The position numbers and the translations under genes are program-made. The notes below the pieces were generated by a model. That model was given only the letters and a program-made list of their open reading frames with translations, had not been told where the DNA came from and did no database searches. Source: Candidatus Kapaibacterium sp. (GTDB taxonomy: Bacteria; Bacteroidota; Ignavibacteria; Kapaibacteriales; Kapaibacteriaceae). Taken from it: a stretch of 64,000 nt of DNA. This document shows positions 50,434-58,756 of this stretch, piece by piece (within the stretch, counting starts at the first letter, position 1; every line of letters starts with the position of its first letter). The stretch covers positions 1 through 64,000 of the forward strand of contig JALHPC010000012.1 of NCBI GenBank assembly GCA_022842685.1. The letters are read 5' to 3'.

Positions 50434-51797
50434 AGACCCAATCGATTACCATTGCCGGCGCCGGACTCGTTGGCTGCCTCTTGGCTGTAATGCTGCGTAA
50501 GCGCGGCTATACTGTAACGCTTGTTGAGCGTCGCGCCGACATACGCACGACTACGGCCTATGCCGGCCGGTCGATCAACTTGGCGCTGAGCGATCGTGGG
50601 CTGAAGGCACTCGACGTTGCCGGTATCAAGGACGCAATCTTGCAGGTTGCCATTCCCATGCGCGGCCGCATGATGCACAGCGTAGATGGCAACACCACGT
50701 ATCAGCCCTACGGCGTTGGTAACCAAGCCATCAACAGTGTTAGCCGCGGCGAGCTTAACCGCGTGCTGCTAGACCAGGCGGCAGCTCACGGCGTGGAATG
50801 TCTGTTTGAACATCGCTGCGTTGACATAGACCCAGCCACAGGCGCAGCTACGTTCGAGCCCGCCAATGGCGGCCCGCAACGGGTTATCGAGGCCGACGTG
50901 ACCTTTGGTGCCGACGGCGCCTTTAGCGCCGTGCGCGATGCCGTGATGAAACGCACCGATCGCTTCGATTACTCGCAAACGTACCTCGAACATGGCTACA
51001 AGGAACTGCACATTCCCGCAGGACCCAACGGCGAATTTTTGCTGGATAAGCACTCCCTGCATATCTGGCCCCGCCATAGCTATATGATGATTGCCCTGCC
51101 CAACCTTGATGGGTCGTTTACCTGCACCTTGTTCTTTGCCCACGAGGGTAACCCCTCGTTTAGAACGCTCGACAGCCGTTCTGCTGTGGAGGCGTTTTTT
51201 AACGAGCACTTCGCCGATGCTGTACCATTGATGCCAACATTGTTGGACGACTTCGATCACAACCCCGAGTCGAGCTTGGTTACCGTGCGTTGCAACCCTT
51301 GGGTTTCTGCTAGCCGCCGCGTTGCGTTGATTGGCGACGCAGCTCATGCTATTTGCCCCTTCTACGGACAAGGCATGAACGCTGGCTTCGAAGACTGTAG
51401 GGTGCTGATTGAGTGCCTCGACGAATTCAACGACGATTGGCCCCGCGCCCTTGAGCGCTACCAAGAACTCCGCAAACCCGCCGGCGATGCGATTGCACAG
51501 CTAGCCCTCGATAACTTCATCGAGATGCGCGACAAGGTGGCCGACGAGCGCTTTTTGCTACGTAAGCGCATTGAGTCGTTTATTCATGCCAACTATCCCG
51601 ACCGCTTTACGCCGCTCTATACTCTCGTTACGTTCTCGCCAAATGTGCCCTACAATGCGGCCTACTCAATGGGTAAGGCACAGGATGTTCTAATGGAACA
51701 CCTTATGCAACGCTTGCCGAACGACGGACATGGCTGGGATACTGCCGAGGGCCACGCGATAATTAACAGTGTGATGGAGTCGTGGAGCGCCACCTAG
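50430..51797 (+). CDS. kmo: FAD-dependent kynurenine 3-monooxygenase
   Basis: ITIAGAGLVGCLLAVMLRKRGYTVTLVERRADIRTTTAYAGRSINLALSDRGLKAL...IGDAAHAICPFYGQGMNAGFEDC. Confidence 0.92.
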   Translation: MKTQSITIAGAGLVGCLLAVMLRKRGYTVTLVERRADIRTTTAYAGRSINLALSDRGLKALDVAGIKDAILQVAIPMRGRMMHSVDGNTTYQPYGVGNQAINSVSRGELNRVLLDQAAAHGVECLFEHRCVDIDPATGAATFEPANGGPQRVIEADVTFGADGAFSAVRDAVMKRTDRFDYSQTYLEHGYKELHIPAGPNGEFLLDKHSLHIWPRHSYMMIALPNLDGSFTCTLFFAHEGNPSFRTLDSRSAVEAFFNEHFADAVPLMPTLLDDFDHNPESSLVTVRCNPWVSASRRVALIGDAAHAICPFYGQGMNAGFEDCRVLIECLDEFNDDWPRALERYQELRKPAGDAIAQLALDNFIEMRDKVADERFLLRKRIESFIHANYPDRFTPLYTLVTFSPNVPYNAAYSMGKAQDVLMEHLMQRLPNDGHGWDTAEGHAIINSVMESWSAT

Positions 51798-54340
51798 CGC
51801 TCAACAACAACGGGCTTAATCATCGTATGCACGGGCGTTCGCAGTCGCACAAGGTATACGCCCGACGGTAACGAACCCACGTCGAATTGTACATCGGCCT
51901 CGCCATTCCCCTCGTGGCTAACGCGGAACGTCTGATTGCGAACTGCTCGCCCTGTGACGTCGAGAATGCCAACCTCGTACTCGCCAGGCAGTCCCACCTC
52001 GGCACGTATCGTTACATCATGGTGGGCCGGATTCGGATGCACCCACATTGCCATAGGTCGAAACGTCCGTATTGGCCGCCCATCAGGATGGCATGGCGGC
52101 TCTACCTTCAACGACCCATCTTCCCACGTTGTAATGGGCTCCTGCACCGCCTGTACCCACAATATCGTGTCGATGGTAAGGGGCGTCGAATACTGTACCG
52201 ACGATAAGACGATTCCAGCAACCGACGTGATAGTCTGCGTGCGCCCACCGATAAGGTCTACACCGTCTACCCGAATGGTGATCGATCGGCGCCGAGCCAA
52301 AACGTCAACAATGTCGCGAATCACCGTGCCACGCGTCACGCCATGCGGGGCGAACACGCGGTTGTCCATCGACATTACAACGTCGACGGTTGCGCCGCTG
52401 GCTCTTACCGTATCGGGAAGCACACTCATGCGAATCGGAACAAGGAAGTTCTCGTCGCCCACAACGGCCACCGTATCGGGCACGGTAAACGCCACGTACA
52501 GGGGTTTTACCGTGGCACGTAGGCGCACAAAGGCAGAGTCGGCACAGGGTGCTAGAATGTCGAGGCGCGAGGTGCCGCCATAGGGCTTGTCTTCGGAGGC
52601 GCGAAACGCCACCACGACGTCGAGACTCGTCCCTGCTGGCAGGGTCCACGGAAGGGCCGGGCGCACAAGGGTAAACCCTTCGGGCAGCGACATTTGTTGA
52701 ATGTCGATGGCCTCGTCGTCGCGGTTTGTAATGCGGAACGACCGCTCGTAGGTGCGCAGAATGTCGCACGGTCCAAAGTCGAGCTCGGCGTCGACCACAT
52801 ATTCTGGCATGTTGTATCGTATTCGAAACGGCCCCATCGTATGCTCGCATCCAGCTGAATCAATGGCCGTTACGAAGTAGTCGCCGGGCGTGGTGGCCAC
52901 GGTAGTACGCGTTGAGGCGCCATTGCTCCAGCGGTAGCGCACAAAGCCCTCGGCGGCTTCGAGTGCGGCCTGTTGGCCGGGGCAAAACGTTGCTTGCGCC
53001 TGCGCCGTAAACACGTACCGCTTTGGCGTCTTGTAGGTAATGTTGGCAACCACGGCACCGGCTTCGCCATTGGTGGCACCCCATGTTGAGTTGTAGCCCG
53101 AGTTACGGGGCGACGGAATGATACCGGAACTGCCGCCGTCAACCACAGGGTTGGCGCCTTGCGGCATAGCACCTACCGAGGCAACGATGCCACCGCTGCC
53201 GCCGCCGCCAGGGCCTTGCGCTTCGTATAGGGCCATGACGTTGCCGCCATTGCCTCCACGCACGTCGCAGGGAAATACTCCGGTTGTTACGCCTACGTCG
53301 AGTAAGATGGTGCCACCAGCGCCGCCACCGCCGGCACCATCGCCGGGCTGGTGGAAGGTCCTATCGGACCTAACGTCTGTGGCGCGAGCGCTTAGCGCCC
53401 CTCCGGGTTGCACCAAGATGTGCCTGGCCTTAACGTAGACGATGCCGCCGCCGTTCGTGCCCGGCGTACCTTGGAATTCTGGTCGATTTTCGTGGGCTCC
53501 ACCGCCTCCGCCACCCATGAACAGGCGTTGGTCGTGCACCGAGGCGGCTACCGAATAACCACCAATGCCGCCCACTTCTTGGTCGTATTCACACTTCGTC
53601 GAAGTATTGCCACCACGGCCGCCGCGGCCACCGTTGCCGCCTCCGCCAGCCCCGGCGTTGTGTCCGTTGCCGCCTCCGCCACCCAGCAGCATCGGACCCC
53701 GATGCGACGGCAGGTACGGCCACGTTACGGGTCCTTCGCCTTTACCACCGGCACGGTTGGTAACTCGGTCGCCCACCCAGGCCGTGTCGTAGCAGCCAAA
53801 CAACATACCAGTAGTACGCCCGCCGCGAAAGCCGGCACTATCGGCACTTATTGGTGCTGCTAGGGTTAGCAAGCCACGGACTTCGAGAGCAACTATACCA
53901 CCGGTTTCACCATCCCATGGCTTGGCTACAACAGATTGCTCAACGATGGCTTCGTCGTATACCGGCACTCGCACAAGCTGCACCGAGTGGTCGGGGTCGT
54001 AAGCATGAACAAAGCCCGTGGTGAAGGTAATCGTCTGGCCGTTCACAGACAGAATTGTGAGGAACTCATAGTGGCCAGCACTGTGTAAGTCGATAACGCT
54101 GCCAAAGGCAGCGTCGTTACCTTCATGAATCTGTGCCCCCTTCATTTGAATGAGTAGGGTGCGATCTCCAGTTGCAAAGCCCGACGCATCGGCAACGGTA
54201 ATGGCCGAATCGCAACCAATCTGCCGCGTAACCACGGTGTATTGGTTGATGACGCCCGACAAGCGGGTTTGCGCCGTTCCTGCTACCGTGGCACAGAGTG
54301 CCAACAGCAGGGCAAGATGATATGGTGTCCACGGAGTCAT
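51794..54340 (-). CDS. Secreted glycine-rich protein with T9SS-type C-terminus
   Basis: MTPWTPYHLALLLALCATVAGTAQ signal peptide; GGGGGNGHNAGAGGGGNGGRGGRGGN...MGGGGGGAHENRP...; C-term MWVHPNPAHHDVTIRAEVGLPGEYEVGILDVTGRAV...LPSGVYLVRLRT. Confidence 0.8.
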   Translation of the reverse strand: MTPWTPYHLALLLALCATVAGTAQTRLSGVINQYTVVTRQIGCDSAITVADASGFATGDRTLLIQMKGAQIHEGNDAAFGSVIDLHSAGHYEFLTILSVNGQTITFTTGFVHAYDPDHSVQLVRVPVYDEAIVEQSVVAKPWDGETGGIVALEVRGLLTLAAPISADSAGFRGGRTTGMLFGCYDTAWVGDRVTNRAGGKGEGPVTWPYLPSHRGPMLLGGGGGNGHNAGAGGGGNGGRGGRGGNTSTKCEYDQEVGGIGGYSVAASVHDQRLFMGGGGGGAHENRPEFQGTPGTNGGGIVYVKARHILVQPGGALSARATDVRSDRTFHQPGDGAGGGGAGGTILLDVGVTTGVFPCDVRGGNGGNVMALYEAQGPGGGGSGGIVASVGAMPQGANPVVDGGSSGIIPSPRNSGYNSTWGATNGEAGAVVANITYKTPKRYVFTAQAQATFCPGQQAALEAAEGFVRYRWSNGASTRTTVATTPGDYFVTAIDSAGCEHTMGPFRIRYNMPEYVVDAELDFGPCDILRTYERSFRITNRDDEAIDIQQMSLPEGFTLVRPALPWTLPAGTSLDVVVAFRASEDKPYGGTSRLDILAPCADSAFVRLRATVKPLYVAFTVPDTVAVVGDENFLVPIRMSVLPDTVRASGATVDVVMSMDNRVFAPHGVTRGTVIRDIVDVLARRRSITIRVDGVDLIGGRTQTITSVAGIVLSSVQYSTPLTIDTILWVQAVQEPITTWEDGSLKVEPPCHPDGRPIRTFRPMAMWVHPNPAHHDVTIRAEVGLPGEYEVGILDVTGRAVRNQTFRVSHEGNGEADVQFDVGSLPSGVYLVRLRTPVHTMIKPVVVER

Positions 54341-54404
54341 AACCGGGGGCGGGAGCCCTCCCAAGAATCGTGCCAAAATAGAACGGGCGTCGGTAGTTTT
54401 GCAC

Positions 54405-55343
54405 ATGATAAAGCCCCTACCTCTTCGCCCAGGAGGCACGATTGCCATTGTATCGCCCTCGTCGCCCCAGCGCGATCCGGCCCGCTTAGATGCCGGCATT
54501 GCCTATCTGCGTGAAAGGGGCTATGTGGTTGTGGAGGCGGCACATACGCGTTCCCAGTGGGGGGGATACCTGGCCGGGACCGACGCCGAGCGGGCGGCAG
54601 ATTTTATGTGGGCCATGACGTCGCCCGGCATCGATGCCGTGTTCTGCGCGCGGGGTGGGTATGGTAGCAGTAGGGTGTTGGACATGCTGGACTGGCAGGC
54701 GATTGCAGGGCAACGCAGACTGTTGGTGGCGTTTAGTGATGGTACTGCACTGCAGAATGCGCTGCTGGCAACAACAGGTATGGTTAGCATAGCGGGACTC
54801 CTGCCGAGCGTTGATATGGTTGAACCGCTGGACCCTACCGCCGAGGAGCTATTTTGGCGGATGGTGTCGAGCACCGAACCTATTGGCAGGATTCCACGCA
54901 CGGCGAACGCAGCCATGCACGGCCGCGGCTCGGCCAACGGAACACTTTTGGGTGGCAACCTGTCGGTGTTTACGTCGCTCGTAGGAACGCCGTTTTTACC
55001 GCCGCCAGACGGCGGCGTGCTGCTTGCCGAAGACGTTGCCGAAGCCCCCTATCGGGTGGACAGAATGCTTCAGCAGCTTCGACAGAGCGGTTACGTAACA
55101 AAGCTGTCGGGTGCCGTGTTTGGAACATTTACCGAGGCGGCCGAGCGGCCCGCAAGCGTACCAAGTCGGACGATTGATGAGGTACTGGACGAGTTCGCAG
55201 GGTACATTCCCGGTCCGGTATTGATGGGCATACCACATGGTCACGGCAGGGGCAGGATGGCCCTACCGATTGGTTTGCCGTGCACCGTTAGCACCAGCGA
55301 TGGCGGATGGATAGAATTTGCCGAGGCGGCGGTTGCCCACTAG
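54405..55343 (+). CDS. S66 family peptidase (LD-carboxypeptidase-like)
   Basis: LRPGGTIAIVSPSSPQRDPARLDAGIAYLRERGYVV...IDAVFCARGGYGSSRVLDMLDW...LVAFSDGTALQNAL. Confidence 0.88.
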   Translation: MIKPLPLRPGGTIAIVSPSSPQRDPARLDAGIAYLRERGYVVVEAAHTRSQWGGYLAGTDAERAADFMWAMTSPGIDAVFCARGGYGSSRVLDMLDWQAIAGQRRLLVAFSDGTALQNALLATTGMVSIAGLLPSVDMVEPLDPTAEELFWRMVSSTEPIGRIPRTANAAMHGRGSANGTLLGGNLSVFTSLVGTPFLPPPDGGVLLAEDVAEAPYRVDRMLQQLRQSGYVTKLSGAVFGTFTEAAERPASVPSRTIDEVLDEFAGYIPGPVLMGIPHGHGRGRMALPIGLPCTVSTSDGGWIEFAEAAVAH

Positions 55344-56239
55344 CGGAGCGCTGCGTAGGCGCAGCTAACAACGTCGGCAAGCGTGTGAATGGCTGCCGGG
55401 TCGACGCCGGCGAATTCGAAGGTGCGGGTGGCAAGGGCTTCGTCGCCAAACAGCGAGCCGTACACAACGGTGTGAGGATTGTGAGTACCTGCCGCGGTGC
55501 GGGCAGTGCGTAGTACCAGGGCCAACTCTTGCGCTGCACGCTCGCGAATCGACAATGCCACTGCATCGCCTTCGGCGGCATACGTGCACACGGCTTGCGC
55601 TAGGCGCGCCACGTTGGTAATCGACGTCGTACGAAGAGCATTCTGCAGCGTCCACGGCTCGTCGGGGTCGCACCGAAGAAAGGCCGCCACCGGCCGAATC
55701 AAGTTCGTGCTTGGTCCGCGGCCATCCAGCGAAAGTGCCACAGCACGTAGCGCCTCGCGCCCTATCCAAAAGCCGCCACCGGCGTCGTCGATACGCGGCC
55801 CCCAACCGCCAACGCGGATGCGCTGGCCCGCTGGAGTAACTCCCACAGCCATCACGCCCGTGCCGGCAATCATCACTACGCCGGCCTTGGCGCCCAAGGC
55901 CGCCAGTTGTACGAGCTCTACGTCGCTCATCACAGCCACGCGCGGTACGTCGGCACCTATGTAGTGCTCCCAAGCAGCTGTGACGTCGTCGGTATACCAT
56001 CGTTTTTCACGGTCGGCCCAAATGCCCGACATGCCAAGTACGACGAGAGCCACGTCTGTGGGTACAATGGCCGAAGCCGCCAACCAACTGCCAAGGGCAC
56101 GGCATAGGTCGTCGGTCTTCGACGCCTCAGGGTCGGGCTTAAACGATGGCCACTCTGCGCGCGCTACCTCGGTGCCAGAACGAAAGGCGGCGGCCGTCGT
56201 GGACGTGCCGCCGCCGTCGATAACAAGGATGATCGACAT
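55340..56239 (-). CDS. BadF/BadG/BcrA/BcrD-type ATPase (N-acetylglucosamine kinase-like)
   Basis: MSIILVIDGGGTSTTAAAF...VVMIAGTGVMAVGVTPAGQRIRVGGWGPRIDDAGGGFWIGREALRAV. Confidence 0.85.
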   Translation of the reverse strand: MSIILVIDGGGTSTTAAAFRSGTEVARAEWPSFKPDPEASKTDDLCRALGSWLAASAIVPTDVALVVLGMSGIWADREKRWYTDDVTAAWEHYIGADVPRVAVMSDVELVQLAALGAKAGVVMIAGTGVMAVGVTPAGQRIRVGGWGPRIDDAGGGFWIGREALRAVALSLDGRGPSTNLIRPVAAFLRCDPDEPWTLQNALRTTSITNVARLAQAVCTYAAEGDAVALSIRERAAQELALVLRTARTAAGTHNPHTVVYGSLFGDEALATRTFEFAGVDPAAIHTLADVVSCAYAALR

Positions 56240-56242
56240 GCC

Positions 56243-57052
56243 CTAGCTTGAACGTGGTGGTTGCCACGAGCCCCGCTTCCACGTCTGCAGCTCGAGCGTT
56301 ACACTACCAACGTACACTTTCATGTAGGCACGGATGGGTATCCGCGCCTCATCGTCCGAGAACCACCCCTCGAACCGCCCCGTTAGGCCATAGATGCCGG
56401 TCCAGTTGGCTTCGCCGTTGAAGTACAGGCACTGAACGGGATAGCTTGAAGCGTCGATCTTGATTGCCTCAGGACGTGCCAAGAAGTTACATACGGTCGA
56501 AACGGTGTCGTCCATGATAAGCGACGGAATGCGATATGTCTTCTTCGACGTTACCAACCGGCGGGCCGTAAACAGGATAGAGCTTCCGTCGTTGAATCGT
56601 TTTGTTGACTTAAACTCCTGCGACTTAATCTTCTGCCGATTACGGTACTTATCGGTGGTAATCACGCCTGCTTCGTAGTCGAATAGATATTGGTCGAAGT
56701 CCCACGTGTTGTCGTCAACCTTAGTATTCGCATTGAACTTGTACGAGAACGTAGCATTCTCGTCCATCCACGATTCGTACACCGAGTGCAGCGATACAAA
56801 TGGAATGTTCGGATGTGAGTCGATGAAGACTTTCACCTTTGCGGACTTCTTACCGTTGAAGGTGGTCCACGGCTCTACGAGCGTCTTGATGGTTCCCAGC
56901 GTGATTCCCATGTACGACACACGATAGGTGAGCTCCTCGCCGGGATAGATGACGCCCTGCGCAGTAGCAGACATCGAGAAAAGGCATAGAAATGCCAGCA
57001 GCAATACGCTGTGTTTCATGGTTTGTAGTCGAGTCATAGTGGTTGCCCGCAT
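56243..57052 (-). CDS. DUF3108 domain-containing exported protein
   Basis: YPGEELTYRVSYMGITLGTIKTLVEPWT...VYESWMDENATFSYKFNANTKVD...LYFNGEANWTGIYGLTGRFEGWFSDDEARIPIRAYMKVYVGSVTLEL. Confidence 0.75.
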   Translation of the reverse strand: MRATTMTRLQTMKHSVLLLAFLCLFSMSATAQGVIYPGEELTYRVSYMGITLGTIKTLVEPWTTFNGKKSAKVKVFIDSHPNIPFVSLHSVYESWMDENATFSYKFNANTKVDDNTWDFDQYLFDYEAGVITTDKYRNRQKIKSQEFKSTKRFNDGSSILFTARRLVTSKKTYRIPSLIMDDTVSTVCNFLARPEAIKIDASSYPVQCLYFNGEANWTGIYGLTGRFEGWFSDDEARIPIRAYMKVYVGSVTLELQTWKRGSWQPPRSS

Positions 57053-57055
57053 GCC

Positions 57056-58675
57056 TTACAGTTTGGCAATGCGCTTTGCTTCGGGGAACAGGGTTAAGGC
57101 CTTTTGTGCCTGCTTGTCGATGGACATCATGGCTGCGGTAAATCCGCTGTTGTTAAACAGCATTCTACCTACATAGGCCTTGATTACCGTTCGAAGGTAC
57201 TGTTCGTCTTGCGCAAACTCGTTGTCCTTCCATTCGATCTCTTTGTCCTTAGCAGCTGCCTTAAGGTCGTCGATTACCGTGTTGTCGATGGTAAACTCAC
57301 GCAGGAACTTCGACATGTTGCCTTCATACGTCGCCCGAATGTCCTTGCCGCGGCGCTTCATAAGCCCATCGGCCGTACTCCAGAACAAGTTCTTGGCACG
57401 AAGTTTCCGCGCTAGGAAGCCAATGGTATCGCCCTTCACTACATAGTCTGGCGTAATACCTCCACCGCCATAGACTGTTCGACCGCCAACCGTCTTGTAT
57501 ACGGGGCGCTTGTCCGAAGCCTCATCGGCGGCGTCCTTGTCGTGCTCCAAGTTTTCGCCCTCTTCGAGCTCTTCGCGGCCTTCGCCGCGGTAGTACTTGT
57601 CCTTGTCCTTGTACGGCCGCTGAATAAGCCGGCCACTGGGCGTGTAGTACTTCGAAATGGTAAGGCGGAAGGCCGATCCGTCGCCGAGTGGGTATTGGCG
57701 CTGGACAAGGCCCTTGCCGAACGACGTCTCGCCAACGACAATGCCGCGATCGAGATCTTGGACGGCACCAGAGACGATTTCGGAGGCCGAGGCCGACCCA
57801 CGATTGATGAGGACCACAAGGGGGATGTCTTCAAGAGCACCACCACCCGAGGCCATCAAGTCTTCGTTAAACTGCGGGAGGCGTCCCTGCGTGTACACGA
57901 TCTTAGCTCCCTTGGGGATGAACTCGTCGGCAATCTTATGCGCCTGATCGAGGTAGCCGCCGGGGTTACCGCGGAAGTCCAACAGCATCTTCTTCATGCC
58001 CTGCTTCTTCAGCGAGGCAACGGCCGCCATAAACTCAGAGTGCGTGGTAGCGCTAAACCGATTGGTCGTGATGTAGCCAACATCGGTGCCTTCGATCATA
58101 AACGAGGCGTCGACGCTGTTAATCGGAATCTTGTCTCGAGTGATGTCAAACACGAGTAAGTCCGACTCGCCTGCCCGTCTGATGTGGACGCGTACGACTG
58201 TACCCTTAGGACCCCGTAGCTTCTTGGGCACGTCTTCGCGTGTTAGCTTGACGGCTGTGGTATCGTTAATGCGGACGATCTTATCGCCGGCCTGAATACC
58301 GAGCGCTTCGCTTGGTCCGCCAGCAATTGGCGAGACAATCGTGATGGTGTCGGACACAATGTCGAACTCAACGCCAACACCTTCGAAGCTTCCGCGGAAG
58401 TCTTCCTCGATCTTCTGCATTTCCTTAGCAGGAATGTAGGCGCTATGTGGGTCGAGCTCGTCGAGCATGGCCTTGATTGCGGCCTCGGTGAGCTTCTGCG
58501 AATCGACGTCGTCGACGTAATTGCGCACGGCCATGTTTAGAACATCGTTGAACTTTCTGGTTTGTTCGTAGACGTTATCGCTCGTCTTAGCCGTTTCCAT
58601 AAACGTGCCCAGCAAAACGCCAACGCCTAGGACGATGGCGGCCAAGATGCCGGCACGAAGTGGGGTAAGTTGCAT
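57056..58675 (-). CDS. S41 family C-terminal processing peptidase
   Basis: MLDELDPHSAYIPAKEMQKIEEDFRGSFEGVGVEFD...PIAGGPSEALGIQAGDKIVRIND...LDFRGNPGGYLDQAHKIADEFI...VLINRGSASASEIVSGAVQDLDRGIVVGETSFGKGLVQ. Confidence 0.95.
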   Translation of the reverse strand: MQLTPLRAGILAAIVLGVGVLLGTFMETAKTSDNVYEQTRKFNDVLNMAVRNYVDDVDSQKLTEAAIKAMLDELDPHSAYIPAKEMQKIEEDFRGSFEGVGVEFDIVSDTITIVSPIAGGPSEALGIQAGDKIVRINDTTAVKLTREDVPKKLRGPKGTVVRVHIRRAGESDLLVFDITRDKIPINSVDASFMIEGTDVGYITTNRFSATTHSEFMAAVASLKKQGMKKMLLDFRGNPGGYLDQAHKIADEFIPKGAKIVYTQGRLPQFNEDLMASGGGALEDIPLVVLINRGSASASEIVSGAVQDLDRGIVVGETSFGKGLVQRQYPLGDGSAFRLTISKYYTPSGRLIQRPYKDKDKYYRGEGREELEEGENLEHDKDAADEASDKRPVYKTVGGRTVYGGGGITPDYVVKGDTIGFLARKLRAKNLFWSTADGLMKRRGKDIRATYEGNMSKFLREFTIDNTVIDDLKAAAKDKEIEWKDNEFAQDEQYLRTVIKAYVGRMLFNNSGFTAAMMSIDKQAQKALTLFPEAKRIAKL

Positions 58676-58756
58676 CGAAATGTAGAGTGGAGTGGTGATC
58701 TTCAGTTGTGCAAAGGTCGTGAATGACGATGATTGCGACGTCGGAGTGTTACGCGG

